Positions 34,025 to 43,623 of a stretch of 64,000 bases of DNA are shown piece by piece. A model generated the notes under the pieces. It was not told where the DNA came from. It was given only the letters and a program-made list of their open reading frames with translations, and ran no database searches. Numbering within the stretch: position 1 is the first letter of the stretch; the number at the start of each line of letters is the position of its first letter. Where the stretch lies: contig NZ_FORF01000011.1 of NCBI RefSeq assembly GCF_900113935.1, forward strand, positions 90,139 to 154,138, read 5' to 3'. The stretch comes from Aquamicrobium aerolatum DSM 21857 (GTDB lineage Bacteria; Pseudomonadota; Alphaproteobacteria; Rhizobiales; Rhizobiaceae). The position numbers were made by a program, and so were the translations under genes.

Positions 34025-34386
34025 TGGCGCTGTGCGTGTTGGCGGGCGGCAAACTTGCGATGCTGGCCGCATCCGCCTTCACGCTGGCCTGGACGCATTC
34101 GATTGAAAAGACCGCGTGGGAGGAAGACTGGCAGGTGATACCTGCCGGTCTTCAGCTGGTCGAAGCGCGGGTGAAAGGCTCGGGCGCCGGCATGGAGCCG
34201 CCGCCGGACGCGCGTCTCGAGGATGGCTGGTTCGTCTGGAAGCCGGATATGCCCGCGCAAGACAGGCTGACGCTCGCGGCATCAGGCGCGACCGGGGCTG
34301 GCTGGACGCTCTGCGCAGCGGGGGAGTGCCTGTCGCTGGGCGAAGACGCAAGCGCGCCGGTGACGGTTCAGCTGTGCGGAGGCTGA
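34024..34386 (+). CDS. DUF1850 domain-containing protein
   Basis: The 120-residue product begins at an ATG whose A is the last base of the permease stop codon (TGATG), so translation is coupled. After a hydrophobic N-terminus the motif FTLAWTHSIEKTAWEEDWQV is the DUF1850 signature. Such proteins are regularly encoded after TAXI-TRAP permeases; a periplasmic or membrane accessory role is inferred. Confidence 0.85.
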   Translation: MALCVLAGGKLAMLAASAFTLAWTHSIEKTAWEEDWQVIPAGLQLVEARVKGSGAGMEPPPDARLEDGWFVWKPDMPAQDRLTLAASGATGAGWTLCAAGECLSLGEDASAPVTVQLCGG

Positions 34387-34403
34387 GGTTTTCGCCGGAA
34401 CGA

Positions 34404-34553
34404 TCAGCGAAAGCTGGCTGACGGCTCAAGGCGCTTGGCGCGCGCGCATGCAGGTCCGGGTCCACGCATATAGTGGCGCTCCGGGCGATAGCTGGGCGCG
34501 ATGAACTCACGTATCCCGAGGATGGTTTTCTTGATGTGAGCCAATAACTTCAT
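34404..34553 (-). CDS. Possible small basic protein (49 aa)
   Basis: The ORF on the minus strand starts MKLLAHIKKTILGIREFIAP and is Arg-rich at the end. Codon choice is reasonable but the ribosome-binding site is weak (AGGG nine bases before). It lies inside the 440-base gap between the TRAP operon and the thioredoxin-like gene. No family is recognised, so it may be spurious. The rest of this gap (34554-34766) shows nothing convincing. Confidence 0.3.
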   Translation of the reverse strand: MKLLAHIKKTILGIREFIAPSYRPERHYMRGPGPACARAKRLEPSASFR

Positions 34554-34766
34554 GACCGTTGACCCTGTCCGCCGGATGTCCCTTCCGAACTGACGCCATC
34601 CTACCGCTGATCCATGAATAAGCGGTGAACGTGTTGTTAATATCTTGCCGTTTGCGGCCCGTGGCGTGGCTGAAATGCGGGTGATTCGCGGCATTTTCGC
34701 GATTTGCGCCGATGCGTGCGGTGCTGTGCCTTTGCGGCCACAGCGCGCAACGGGCCAAAGTCAATT

Positions 34767-34799
34767 TTGACGCTTGCCTCGTTGCAAATATGGCTATGG
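34767..34799 (+). promoter_or_regulatory. Possible promoter of the thioredoxin-like gene
   Basis: TTGACG (34767-34772) is followed at 16-17 bases by TATGGC/ATGGCT, with a second CTATGG nearby. The surrounding sequence is A/T-richer than the genome. The start codon is about 35 bases later. The -35 is good and the -10 poor. Confidence 0.3.
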
Positions 34800-34828
34800 T
34801 GGCGCCGTGACGAATTTGGGAGGTGAAG

Positions 34829-35389
34829 ATGGCTGCAGTGCCGCCGGTATGCGATTTCGGCTGGAAGGGAATTGATGCGATCCTGCCTGGCACCGATGGC
34901 AATGAGCATCAATTGTCAGAGCATGTCGGACCGGGTGGATTGGTGGTGGCGTTCATCTGCAACCACTGTCCCTATGTGAAGGCCGTGATCGGCCGCATCG
35001 TGCGCGACGCCAACGACCTGCGCGGCCATGGTGTCGGCTTTGTTGCAATCAATTCCAACGACGCCGCCGCTTACCCGCAGGATTCGTTCGAGGCGATGAA
35101 GGAATTTGCCCGCGCGCATCGCATGTCGTTTCCTTATCTGCACGATGAGAGCCAGGCGATTGCGCGCGCCTATGGCGCAGCGTGCACGCCGGACTTCTTC
35201 GGCTTCAACGCCAATATGAAGCTGCAATATCGCGGCCGTCTCGACGCTTCGCGTCGCGAGGAAGGGTCGCCGGACCTGCGCCGCGATCTCTATGAGGCGA
35301 TGGTGGGAATTTCACGCAGCGGCGAGGGGCCGCGCGACCAGATTGCGTCCATCGGCTGTTCGATCAAATGGAAGGACGGGGTCGAGTAA
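34829..35389 (+). CDS. Thioredoxin family / AhpC-TSA-like protein
   Basis: The 186-residue thioredoxin-fold protein has CxxC in FICNHCPYVKAV and the cis-Pro region ACTPDFFGFN. The N-terminal GTDGNEHQLSEHVGPGGLVVAF is typical of the peroxiredoxin-like DUF953/resA-like cytosolic group. GGGAGG (34818-34823) points to the ATG at 34829. No signal peptide is present. It probably reduces disulfides or peroxides; the partner is unknown. Confidence 0.88.
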   Translation: MAAVPPVCDFGWKGIDAILPGTDGNEHQLSEHVGPGGLVVAFICNHCPYVKAVIGRIVRDANDLRGHGVGFVAINSNDAAAYPQDSFEAMKEFARAHRMSFPYLHDESQAIARAYGAACTPDFFGFNANMKLQYRGRLDASRREEGSPDLRRDLYEAMVGISRSGEGPRDQIASIGCSIKWKDGVE

Positions 35390-35473
35390 GACGCTGGCGC
35401 TGTTGAACGTGCGGCTGTGGCGCTGTGGGACGACACGCAGTGCAGCCATGGTGTCGCCCTGCGGCACGGAGAT

Positions 35474-36700
35474 ATGATGATGAATGCAACGCTCAACAGC
35501 GGGATTGACAGCCGCTATGCCTGGATACGGCTGGTCATCTCGGTGTTGATCGCCACGATCGGTAGTGTCGGCATGTGGTCGGTCGTCGTGGTGCTGCCTG
35601 CGGTGCAGGCGGAATTTGCGGTTGATCGCAGCGTTGCCTCGCTGCCTTACACGATGACGATGGTCGGTTTTGCCGTGGGCAATGTCTGGCTCGGGCGCAT
35701 TGTCGATCGTGCCGGCATTTTCCTGCCGTTGGCGGGTGTCGCAGTGGCCTTGTTGGTTGGCTATGTCGGCGCGGCGATGGCGCCGTCGATCTGGCTGTTT
35801 GCGCTGTTGCAGGCGGTTATCGGCTTTGGGGCATCGGCAACCTTCGGACCGCTGATCGCCGATTTGTCGCACTGGTTTCGCAAGCGTCGCGGGGTGGCGG
35901 TAGCGGCGGCGGCCAGCGGTAATTATCTCGCCGGTGCGATCTGGCCGCTGGCGATGCAACTCACGTTGGCTGACGAAGGTTGGCGCTTCACCTATGCCGC
36001 GATCGGCATCTTCTGCATCGTGACGATGGTACCGCTGGCGCTATTGTTGCGCCGCCGCGCTCCGACGATGATTGCGGCGTCGGATGGCGCGCAGAAACCT
36101 GCCGGACAGCGCAGCGTCGACCTGTCGCCGCGCGCGCTGCAATGGCTGCTGGCAATCGCAGGCGTTGGTTGCTGCGTCGCCATGGCGATGCCGCAGGTGC
36201 ATATCGTTGCCTATTGCGTGGATTTGGGATTCGGCGTGGCGCGCGGCGCGGAAATGCTGTCGCTGATGCTCGTCGGCGGCATCGTCAGCCGGCTCGCATC
36301 GGGGTTTCTGGCCGACTATATCGGCGGCGTCAAAACGCTGCTGATCGGCACCGTGCTGCAATGTCTGGCGTTGCTTGCCTATATCCCGTTTGACGGGCTG
36401 GCCTCGCTCTACATCGTCTCGCTGGTGTTCGGCCTGTCGCAGGGCGGCATCGTGCCCAGCTACGCGATCATCGTGCGCGAATATCTGCCGGCACATGAGG
36501 CCGGACAGCGCGTCGGGATCGTGATCATGGCAACGATTGTCGGCATGGCGCTGGGCGGCTGGCTGTCGGGCTGGATCTATGACCTGACCGGTTCCTACGC
36601 CGCCGCGTTCTGGAACGGCATTGCGTGGAACGTGCTCAACATCGCGATCATGCTCTTCATCCTGATGCGCGGGCGTGCACCTGCAGCACTGCGTGCGTGA
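35474..36700 (+). CDS. Major facilitator superfamily transporter
   Basis: The 408-residue protein has about twelve membrane segments. The motif A region GNVWLGRIVDRAGIFLPLAG and the second half GFLADYIGGVKTLLIG are seen. It resembles the oxalate/formate antiporter or monocarboxylate (OFA/MCT-like) group, beginning AWIRLVISVLIATIGSVGMWS. Three consecutive ATGs follow a CGGAG site, so the exact start is ambiguous by up to two codons. The substrate is unknown. Confidence 0.88.
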   Translation: MMMNATLNSGIDSRYAWIRLVISVLIATIGSVGMWSVVVVLPAVQAEFAVDRSVASLPYTMTMVGFAVGNVWLGRIVDRAGIFLPLAGVAVALLVGYVGAAMAPSIWLFALLQAVIGFGASATFGPLIADLSHWFRKRRGVAVAAAASGNYLAGAIWPLAMQLTLADEGWRFTYAAIGIFCIVTMVPLALLLRRRAPTMIAASDGAQKPAGQRSVDLSPRALQWLLAIAGVGCCVAMAMPQVHIVAYCVDLGFGVARGAEMLSLMLVGGIVSRLASGFLADYIGGVKTLLIGTVLQCLALLAYIPFDGLASLYIVSLVFGLSQGGIVPSYAIIVREYLPAHEAGQRVGIVIMATIVGMALGGWLSGWIYDLTGSYAAAFWNGIAWNVLNIAIMLFILMRGRAPAALRA

Positions 36701-36709
36701 CGCGGCGCG

Positions 36710-36946
36710 TCAGAACGCCTTGAAGGTCAGCGTCGTCAACGACCGCATGATGCCGGGAACGTTGGCGACGTTGTCATTGATGAATTTGCCGATGTCGACA
36801 TCGTCCTCGATGTAGATCTTCATCAGGAGGTCGTAATCGCCGCTGGTAGAGTAGAGCTCCGATGCGACCTCGCGCTTGAACAGTTCGTCTGCGACGTCAT
36901 AGGTCCGGCCTGGCGAAACCTGCAGCTGCACGAAAACGGCTCTCAT
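36710..36946 (-). CDS. Stand-alone Lrp/AsnC effector-binding (RAM) domain protein
   Basis: The 78-residue protein matches only the C-terminal alpha-beta sandwich of Lrp/AsnC regulators: MRAVFVQLQVSPGRTYDVAD, then STSGDYDLLMKIYIEDD and NVANVPGIMRSLTTLTF. No DNA-binding helix-turn-helix is present. Such SraA-like proteins form oligomers that bind amino acids. Its position next to the tryptophan catabolic cluster suggests, but does not show, amino-acid sensing. Confidence 0.87.
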   Translation of the reverse strand: MRAVFVQLQVSPGRTYDVADELFKREVASELYSTSGDYDLLMKIYIEDDVDIGKFINDNVANVPGIMRSLTTLTFKAF

Positions 36947-37008
36947 GATGTGTGCTCCGAAAATGGGGTTGCGCCTGTATAGGGGCTCTCGAGGCTGGTG
37001 TCTTGGCC

Positions 37009-37839
37009 CTAGCCTGTCAACAATGTTTGCGTCAGGGCGTGGGTGGGGTCGATCAGGCCGTCGAGGATGTTGAAATGGTGGCGGTCGGGTTGTTCGACGA
37101 TCAGCGTCGTTGCACCCAGTCCGGTCCAGATATTGGCGAGAAGGGCGTTCTGGCGGACGAACTCCGAGCGTTCGGCGGCACCGACCCAGCAGGCGATGCG
37201 CGCGCCTTGCTTCGGTTCCAGCAAGACGGGGCTTTCGTTGTTTGCTTCCTCTGCGTCGATGCCGAGCACGGCATAGATCGTGGTGGCCATAAGGGGGCGC
37301 AGATCGTGCAGGCCGGAGACGGAGACGACGTTGAGGATGCGCGCACTGGTCGAAGGGCTGAGCGGCGAGGTGGTGCAGATCATCCGCGACACCAGATGGC
37401 CGCCGGCGGAATGGCCGATGAGGCGGATCGGGCCGTCGATCTCAGCCGCGGCAGCGTCGATGGCCGCACCGATTTCTTTGACGATGCCGCCGATGCGGAT
37501 GTCGGGGCACAGCGTATAGGATGGGATCGCGACGGCATGGCCCTGTGCCACCGCGCCGGCAGCCAGATGCGACCAGTAGCTCTTGTCGAGCGCCATCCAG
37601 AAGCCGCCATGGACGAACACTACCAGCCCTTTTGGCGTGCCTTCGGGCAGGAAAAGATCGAAGCGGTTGCGGGGCTGGTCGCCATAGACAAGGTCGAGCC
37701 GGGCGCGGTTTTGCGCCTGCATCGCGGCGCGGAACGTGGCGGCCGGCTCCACCCAGGCGGCGGGCCAGCGGTCGCCATGCGGGATATTGATGCCGTTGGA
37801 ATAGGCGTCGTTCCAGTCTGCGATGCGGTGATAGATCAT
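37009..37839 (-). CDS. Alpha/beta-hydrolase arylformamidase (kynurenine formamidase type)
   Basis: Expected to hydrolyse N-formyl-L-kynurenine to kynurenine and formate, the second step of tryptophan oxidation. The 276-residue hydrolase has the oxyanion motif VFVHGGFW, nucleophile elbow LIGHSAGGHL and a C-terminal His in DRHHFNILDGL. The N-terminus YHRIADWNDAYSNGINIPHG is typical of the eukaryote-like KynB hydrolases. GGAG precedes the ATG at 37839; an earlier ATG at 37914 lies in the divergent promoter. kynA lies 7.4 kb away in the same cluster, supporting the role. Esterase activity on another substrate remains possible. Confidence 0.82.
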   Translation of the reverse strand: MIYHRIADWNDAYSNGINIPHGDRWPAAWVEPAATFRAAMQAQNRARLDLVYGDQPRNRFDLFLPEGTPKGLVVFVHGGFWMALDKSYWSHLAAGAVAQGHAVAIPSYTLCPDIRIGGIVKEIGAAIDAAAAEIDGPIRLIGHSAGGHLVSRMICTTSPLSPSTSARILNVVSVSGLHDLRPLMATTIYAVLGIDAEEANNESPVLLEPKQGARIACWVGAAERSEFVRQNALLANIWTGLGATTLIVEQPDRHHFNILDGLIDPTHALTQTLLTG

Positions 37840-37909
37840 GATTTCCGGCTCCCCCGATGACGGCGTTTTGTCGCGCGACGGGAGCATTCTGTCCAGTCCG
37901 GAAAAATAC

Positions 37910-37935
37910 TTCAACCTTGAAAGTTTATGCTTGAA
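37910..37935. promoter_or_regulatory. TTCAA-CC-TTGAA palindrome in the divergent catabolic promoter
   Basis: TTCAACCTTGAA (37910-37921) is a perfect inverted repeat, with a further TTGAA at 37931-37935. It lies between the formamidase gene and the monooxygenase/reductase gene. Several MarR-type repressors of aromatic-acid operons recognise similar short A/T-edged palindromes, and a MarR gene lies in this operon. Binding is inferred. Confidence 0.35.
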
Positions 37936-37982
37936 GGATGGGGCGATTGGTGCAATCCTCGATCAAATAACAAGAACGGGGA

Positions 37983-40286
37983 ATGCGACGGATGAAAGTT
38001 GCTGTGCTCGGCGGCGGTCCCGCTGGCTTGTATTTCGCCATCTCGATGAAGCTGCGTGATGCGGCGCATGAGGTGGTGGTGTTCGAGCGCAACAAGCCGG
38101 ACGATACGTTCGGTTGGGGCGTCGTTCTGTCCGACGAAACCCTCGACAATCTGGCCGAAAACGACGCCAAGAGCGCGGCGGCGATCCGCGAGCATTTTGC
38201 CTATTGGGACGACATTGCCGTCATACACAAGGGCGTGCGCACTTTGTCGACCGGGCATGGCTTCTGCGGCATTGGCCGGATGCGGCTGCTGGTGCTGCTG
38301 CAGGAGCGGGCGCGTGAACTCGGCGTTGATCTGCGCTTCCAGACCGAGGTGGACGACACCGAAAAGCTGATGGCGGAGTACGATCTGGTGATCGCCGCGG
38401 ATGGCCTCAACTCGCGCACCCGCAGCAAGTTTGCCGAACATTTCCACCCCGATGTCGACACGCGCAAGTGCAAGTTCGTCTGGCTCGGCACCAAGCAGAA
38501 ATTCGACGGCGCATTCACCTTCATTTTCGAGAAGACCGAGCATGGCTGGGTCTGGGCACACGCCTACCAATTCGATCCGGAGACCGCGACCTTCATCGTC
38601 GAATGCACGCAGGAGACGTGGGAAAAGTTCGGCTTTGGCGAGATGAGCCAGCAGGAATCGATCGCCGTATGCGAACGGATCTTCAAGGATCATCTCGACG
38701 GTCACGCGCTGATGACCAATGCCAACCATATTCGCGGCTCGGCCTGGATCAACTTCCCGCGCGTGCTGTGCGAGCGCTGGTCCTACAAGAACCTGGCGCT
38801 GATGGGCGATGCGGCGGCGACGGCGCATTTCTCCATCGGCTCCGGCACCAAGCTGGCGCTGGAATCGGCGATTGCGATGGCCGATTATCTCCATTCGGAG
38901 CCGACGCTGGAGGCGGCGTTCACGAAATATGAGGACGCGCGGCGGCTCGAAGTCCTGCGGCTGCAATCGGCGGCGCGCAACTCGATGGAGTGGTTCGAGG
39001 AAGTCGAACGCTATCTCGATCTCGACCCGGTGCAGTTCAACTATTCGCTTCTGACCCGCTCGCAGCGCATCAGCCACGAAAATCTGCGGCTGCGCGATGC
39101 GCAATGGCTCGGCGGGGCGGAGGAATGGTTCCAGTCGCAGGCAGGCGCGAACGGCAAGGCCAGCCGCGCGCCGATGTTTGCGCCCTATAAATTGCGCGAG
39201 ATGGAGCTGAAGAACCGCGTCGTCGTCTCGCCGATGGCGCAATATAAGGCGGTCGACGGCACCCCGACCGACTGGCATTTCGTCCATTATGCCGAGCGCG
39301 CCAAGGGCGGTGCAGGCATGGTCACGGTCGAGATGACCTGCGTGTCGCCGGAAGGGCGGATCACGCCGGGCTGCCCCGGCTTCTACAAGCCGGAACACGA
39401 GGTGGCGTGGAAGCGGATCGTCGATTTCGTTCATGCCGAGACGGACGCCAAGATCTGTGCGCAGATCGGCCATGCCGGCGCGAAGGGCTCGACGCAGGTC
39501 GGCTGGGAAGAGGGCGACGCGCCGCTGAAACAGGACAATTGGCCGTTGCTGTCAGCGTCCGAAACGCCGTGGTCGCCGCAGAACCAGACGCCGAAGGCGA
39601 TGACGCGCGCCGACATGGATAGGGTGCGTGACCAGTTTGTCAGCGCTACCGAAATGGCGCAGCGTTGTGGCTTCGACATGATCGAACTGCACATGGCGCA
39701 TGGCTATCTCTTGTCGTCGTTCATCTCGCCGGTGACCAATCTGCGCACCGACGACTATGGCGGCTCGCTGGAAAACCGGATGCGCTATCCGCTGGAAGTG
39801 TTCCACGCGGTGCGCGCCGTGTGGCCCAAGGAAAAACCGATCTCGGTGCGTATCTCGGCCAATGACTGGGTTGGCGACGAGGGCGTCACGCCGCAGGAGG
39901 CGGTCGAGATCGCGCGCATCTTGCAGGCGGCGGGCGTCGATATTTGCGACGTGTCGGCGGGGCAGACCTCGATCCGCGCCAAGCCGGTCTATGGCCGCAT
40001 GTTCCAGACGCCGTTCTCCGACCGTATCCGCAACGAGACCGGGATGGCGACGATGGCGGTTGGCAATATCTACGAGCCGGACCATGTCAATTCGATCCTG
40101 ATGGCAGGGCGGGCTGATCTCGTCTGCCTGGCGCGGCCGCATCTGGCCGATCCGTACTGGACGTTGCATGCAGCCGCACAACTTGGCGACAAGGGCGTGA
40201 CCTGGCCGAGCCCTTACTGGCCCGGTCGCGACCAGCTTTACCGCCTCGCCGAGCGCGGGCCGGAACAAATGACAGGAAAGGTGTGA
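37983..40286 (+). CDS. Bifunctional 2-aminobenzoyl-CoA (or salicylyl-CoA) monooxygenase/reductase
   Basis: The 767-residue fusion protein has two halves. Residues 1-380 are an FAD monooxygenase ([49 protein letters not shown]). Residues 395-767 are an old-yellow-enzyme reductase ([67 protein letters not shown]). This is the architecture of the enzyme that hydroxylates and dearomatises 2-aminobenzoyl-CoA in Azoarcus-type aerobic anthranilate metabolism; databases also name it salicylyl-CoA 5-hydroxylase/oxidoreductase. Neighbouring ligase, hydratase and kynA favour anthranilate. ATG at 37992 is an alternative start. Confidence 0.9.
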   Translation: MRRMKVAVLGGGPAGLYFAISMKLRDAAHEVVVFERNKPDDTFGWGVVLSDETLDNLAENDAKSAAAIREHFAYWDDIAVIHKGVRTLSTGHGFCGIGRMRLLVLLQERARELGVDLRFQTEVDDTEKLMAEYDLVIAADGLNSRTRSKFAEHFHPDVDTRKCKFVWLGTKQKFDGAFTFIFEKTEHGWVWAHAYQFDPETATFIVECTQETWEKFGFGEMSQQESIAVCERIFKDHLDGHALMTNANHIRGSAWINFPRVLCERWSYKNLALMGDAAATAHFSIGSGTKLALESAIAMADYLHSEPTLEAAFTKYEDARRLEVLRLQSAARNSMEWFEEVERYLDLDPVQFNYSLLTRSQRISHENLRLRDAQWLGGAEEWFQSQAGANGKASRAPMFAPYKLREMELKNRVVVSPMAQYKAVDGTPTDWHFVHYAERAKGGAGMVTVEMTCVSPEGRITPGCPGFYKPEHEVAWKRIVDFVHAETDAKICAQIGHAGAKGSTQVGWEEGDAPLKQDNWPLLSASETPWSPQNQTPKAMTRADMDRVRDQFVSATEMAQRCGFDMIELHMAHGYLLSSFISPVTNLRTDDYGGSLENRMRYPLEVFHAVRAVWPKEKPISVRISANDWVGDEGVTPQEAVEIARILQAAGVDICDVSAGQTSIRAKPVYGRMFQTPFSDRIRNETGMATMAVGNIYEPDHVNSILMAGRADLVCLARPHLADPYWTLHAAAQLGDKGVTWPSPYWPGRDQLYRLAERGPEQMTGKV

Positions 40287-41044
40287 TGGCGTTGAATTTC
40301 AGGCATGCGCTGGTGACCGGCGGCGGCAGTGGCATCGGAAAGGCCATTGCCGAAGCCTTGGCACAGGCGGGTGTCACCGTGACGATCTGCGGCAGGCGCG
40401 TCGAAGCGCTCAACGCAGTGGCCGAAGGCAACCCGAATATTCATGTGCAGGTGGCTGACGTCACTGACGAGGATTCTGTCACGCAGCTTTATGAGCGCGC
40501 GCAGGCCGCGCGCGGCCCGTTCGATATTGTCATTGCCAACGCCGGCATGGCGGTCAGCGCACCGGCGGGCAAGACCAGCCTCGATTTGTGGCAGCAGACC
40601 ATGAACGTCAATCTGACGGGCGCGTTTCTCAGCGTCCGTCCGGCTGTGGACACGATGCGAAAAGCCGGAGGGGGCCGCATCGTGTTCATCGCTTCCATCG
40701 CGGGGCTGAAAGGCGCACCTTACATCTCGGCCTATGTGGCGTCGAAACATGGCGTCGTTGGTCTGACCCGCGCGCTCGCCGCCGAGCTGGCGCATACCGA
40801 GATAACGGTGAATGCGATCTGCCCCGGCTATGTCGAAACGCCGATGCTGGAGCGCACGGTCGCCAATATCGTCGCCAAGACCGGCCGCGACGAAGACAGC
40901 GCGCGCGCTGCGGTCACCAAGGACAACCCGCAAGGACGCATCATCACCCCGCAGGAAGTCGCCGACACTGTGCTGTGGCTGTGTGGTGACGGCGCGCGTT
41001 CGGTGACCGGGCAGGCGATTGCGATGGCGGGAGGCGAGGCGTGA
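40286..41044 (+). CDS. SDR family NAD(P)-dependent dehydrogenase
   Basis: The 252-residue classical short-chain dehydrogenase has cofactor motif TGGGSGIGKAIAEAL, NAG in VIANAGMAVSA, catalytic Ser in FIASIAGLKG and YxxxK in SAYVASKHG, ending VTGQAIAMAGGEA. The ATG overlaps the upstream stop (TGATG) and AAAGG precedes it. In the CoA pathway it probably oxidises a 3-hydroxyacyl-CoA intermediate, an inference from operon position. Confidence 0.9.
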   Translation: MALNFRHALVTGGGSGIGKAIAEALAQAGVTVTICGRRVEALNAVAEGNPNIHVQVADVTDEDSVTQLYERAQAARGPFDIVIANAGMAVSAPAGKTSLDLWQQTMNVNLTGAFLSVRPAVDTMRKAGGGRIVFIASIAGLKGAPYISAYVASKHGVVGLTRALAAELAHTEITVNAICPGYVETPMLERTVANIVAKTGRDEDSARAAVTKDNPQGRIITPQEVADTVLWLCGDGARSVTGQAIAMAGGEA

Positions 41045-41508
41045 TGGATGCGATGACGCCGCCGCTCGTGGCCCATAAGGATCGGTTGCGGCTGTGGATC
41101 CGGCTGCTGCGCGCCGCGCGCGTGGTCGAAGGCGAATTGCGCGAGCGGCTGAAGACGCAGTTCGAGATGACGCTGCCGCGTTTCGACGTGATGTCGGCTT
41201 TGTATCGCGAGCGCGATGGCATGCTGATGAGCGACCTGTCGCGGTTTCTGCTGGTGTCGAACGGCAATGTCACCGGCATCGTCGACCGGCTGGTGTCGGA
41301 CGGATTTGTGGTGCGCTCCAATCGCGAGGGCGACAGGCGCACGTCGATCGTCCGGCTGACGGAAGCCGGGGAAATCCGCTTTGCCGAAATGGCAAGCGCA
41401 CATGAAAACTGGATCGAGGAACTGCTCAAGGACATCAGCGAAGAGGACGCACGGCGTCTGTCGTCGATGTTGAAGGCGTTCCGCAGCAATTGGGAGGCAG
41501 AACATTGA
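41044..41508 (+). CDS. MarR family transcriptional regulator
   Basis: The 154-residue winged-helix protein has a recognition segment [25 protein letters not shown] and the wing [17 protein letters not shown], typical of MarR/BadR-like repressors. It starts at the end of the SDR gene and overlaps the hydratase gene start, so it is cotranscribed with its likely targets. Its effector may be the aryl acid or aryl-CoA. The TTCAA palindrome at 37910 is a candidate site. Confidence 0.92.
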   Translation: MDAMTPPLVAHKDRLRLWIRLLRAARVVEGELRERLKTQFEMTLPRFDVMSALYRERDGMLMSDLSRFLLVSNGNVTGIVDRLVSDGFVVRSNREGDRRTSIVRLTEAGEIRFAEMASAHENWIEELLKDISEEDARRLSSMLKAFRSNWEAEH

Positions 41509-42317
41509 CCAAGATGGCCGGGCTGAAGCCGAAGCATTTTCTGTGGCGGGTCGAGGGCCGGGTCGGCATCGTCCAGCTTGACCGTCCCGAGCGCAAGAAC
41601 CCGCTGACCTTCGAGTCCTATGCCGAGTTGCGCGATACGTTCCGCGACCTCGTCTATGCCGACGATATCGACATCATCGTGTTCCTGCCCAATGGCGGCA
41701 ATTTTTGCTCCGGCGGCGATGTGCATGACATTATCGGCCCGCTGGTCGGCATGGACATGAAGGAATTGCTGGCGTTTACCCGCATGACCGGCGATCTGGT
41801 CAAGGCGATGCTGAATTGCGGCAAGCCGATCATCTCGGCGGTCGATGGGGTCGCGGTCGGCGCGGGCGCGATCATCACCATGGCGTCCGACATTCGTCTG
41901 GCAACGCCCGAAGCCAAGACCGGTTTCCTGTTTACCCGCGTCGGGCTGGCCGGCTGCGACATGGGCGCATGCGCGATGCTGCCGCGCATCATCGGGCAGG
42001 GCCGTGCGGCGGAACTGCTCTATACCGGCCGCACCATGAGTGCGCAGGAAGGCGAACGCTGGGGCTATTATAACCGCCTCGTCGACGCCGCAGAGCTGGA
42101 AGCCGAAGCGCTCAAGCTGGCGCAGCAGCTGGCAGCAGGGCCGACTTTCGCCCATGGCATCACCAAGACGCAGATCAACCAGGAATGGTCGATGAGCCTG
42201 GAACAGGCGATCGAGGCCGAGGCGCAGGCGCAGGCGATCTGCATGCAGACCAAGGATTTCGAGCGCGCCTATCGTGCGTTCGTCGCCAAGGAACGTCCGG
42301 TGTTTGAGGGGAATTGA
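41505..42317 (+). CDS. Enoyl-CoA hydratase/isomerase family protein
   Basis: The 270-residue crotonase-fold protein has oxyanion-hole stretches [13 protein letters not shown] and [20 protein letters not shown], then [22 protein letters not shown]. It presumably acts on the ring-opened or dearomatised CoA product. The start is taken as TTG at 41505, since GGGAGG (41492-41497) is seven bases upstream and the first ATG (41514) is too distant. It overlaps the MarR stop by four bases. Confidence 0.9.
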   Translation: MTKMAGLKPKHFLWRVEGRVGIVQLDRPERKNPLTFESYAELRDTFRDLVYADDIDIIVFLPNGGNFCSGGDVHDIIGPLVGMDMKELLAFTRMTGDLVKAMLNCGKPIISAVDGVAVGAGAIITMASDIRLATPEAKTGFLFTRVGLAGCDMGACAMLPRIIGQGRAAELLYTGRTMSAQEGERWGYYNRLVDAAELEAEALKLAQQLAAGPTFAHGITKTQINQEWSMSLEQAIEAEAQAQAICMQTKDFERAYRAFVAKERPVFEGN

Positions 42318-42337
42318 CGATGGCGAACGCCTTTTTT

Positions 42338-42468
42338 CCCTCCCCCTTGAGGGGAGGGTGCCGAGCGAAGCGAGGTGGGTGGGGTCGGTCGATGCCGCGC
42401 GCTGCCGCCATGACCCCGCCCGTCCAATCGCTTTTGGCGATTGTCCACCCTCCCCTCAAGGGGGAGGG
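42338..42468. repeat. Palindromic element with 23-bp perfect inverted arms
   Basis: The left arm 42338-42360 (CCCTCCCCCTTGAGGGGAGG and on) and right arm 42446-42468 are exact reverse complements enclosing 85 bases. The arms are themselves partly self-complementary. It resembles rhizobial intergenic palindromic elements. It sits inside the catabolic operon, between the hydratase and acyl-CoA dehydrogenase genes, and the right arm carries the GGGAGG that serves as the next gene's ribosome-binding site. Confidence 0.7.
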
Positions 42469-42473
42469 ATACC

Positions 42474-43619
42474 ATGACTGACCGCTCCTTCCTCAACTGG
42501 CCTTTCTTCGAGCAGCGCCATCGCGACCATGCCGAACGGCTGGAAGCGTGGTGTCAGGAGAACCTGCCGGTCGATCACAGCGACATCGACGCCGCCTGCC
42601 GCAAGCTGGTGGCGATGCTGGGCGAGGCCGGGTTCCTGAAACCCACGGCGGTCGACCCCGCCGATCCGCAGCCGCTCGACGTGCGCATGTTGTGCATCAC
42701 GCGCGAGACGCTAGCGCGCCATGACGGGCTCGCCGATTTCGCCTTTGCCATGCAGGGACTTGGCACCGGCGCGATCAGCCTGTTCGGCACGCCGGAACAA
42801 CAGAAATGGCTCGACAAGACCCGCGCCGGTAAAGCGCTGTCGGCGTTTGCCCTGTCAGAGCCAAGGTCAGGGTCCGACGTCGCCAACATGGAAATGACGG
42901 CGACGCGCGATGGCGACGACTACGTGCTGTCAGGCGAGAAAACCTGGATTTCCAACGGCGGCATCGCCGATGTCTATTGCGTGTTTGCCCGGACCGGGGA
43001 AGCGCCGGGTGCCAGGGGCATCTCGGCCTTTATCGTGCCGGCGGATTCGCCCGGTCTCATCATTGCCGAGCGCATCGACGTGGTTGCCCCGCACCCGCTC
43101 GCACGCCTTTCTTTTAACGACGTTCGTGTCCCGGCTTCGGCGCTGATCGGCAAGGCCGGCGACGGCTTCAAGCTGGCCATGTCGGTGCTTGACGTGTTCC
43201 GCTCGACAGTGGGCGCGGCCGCGCTTGGCTTTGCCCGTCGCGCACTGGATGAAAGCGTTTCGCGCGTGCGCGAGCGCGAATTGTTCGGCGCGCCTTTGTT
43301 CGATCTGCAGATGGTGCAGGGCCATATTGCCGACATGGCGCTCGACGTCGACGCCGCCGCGCTGCTGATCTACCGCGCCGCCTGGACCAAGGATGAAGGG
43401 GCGCCCCGCGTGACCCGCGAAGCGGCGATGGCAAAACTCTATGCAACCGACCGGGCCCAGAAGGTCATCGACAAGGCGGTGCAGCTGCATGGCGGCGATG
43501 GTGTGCGCAGGGGTCACATCATCGAAAGCCTTTATCGGGAAATCCGCGCATTGCGCATCTACGAGGGCGCGTCAGACGTCCAGAAGGTGGTGATTGCGCG
43601 GCAAACAATGGGAGGATGA
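42474..43619 (+). CDS. Acyl-CoA dehydrogenase family protein
   Basis: The 381-residue FAD enzyme shows [57 protein letters not shown] and a C-terminal catalytic Glu in [12 protein letters not shown]. Within the aryl-CoA pathway it probably dehydrogenates a saturated CoA intermediate after ring reduction. Its ATG lies six bases after the inverted-repeat element, and the repeat's GGGAGG provides its Shine-Dalgarno. The ligase gene starts four bases after the stop. Confidence 0.92.
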   Translation: MTDRSFLNWPFFEQRHRDHAERLEAWCQENLPVDHSDIDAACRKLVAMLGEAGFLKPTAVDPADPQPLDVRMLCITRETLARHDGLADFAFAMQGLGTGAISLFGTPEQQKWLDKTRAGKALSAFALSEPRSGSDVANMEMTATRDGDDYVLSGEKTWISNGGIADVYCVFARTGEAPGARGISAFIVPADSPGLIIAERIDVVAPHPLARLSFNDVRVPASALIGKAGDGFKLAMSVLDVFRSTVGAAALGFARRALDESVSRVRERELFGAPLFDLQMVQGHIADMALDVDAAALLIYRAAWTKDEGAPRVTREAAMAKLYATDRAQKVIDKAVQLHGGDGVRRGHIIESLYREIRALRIYEGASDVQKVVIARQTMGG

Positions 43620-43623
43620 GCCC

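Noticed and set aside
31877..34072. 731-codon minus-strand ORF across the TRAP permease gene
   Set aside because: Composition (Gln/His/Arg-rich) is that of an antisense shadow; the plus-strand permease has clear membrane helices and family motifs.
37911..39473. 520-codon minus-strand ORF over the fused monooxygenase
   Set aside because: No domain is recognisable and the plus-strand FAD and OYE motifs are unambiguous.
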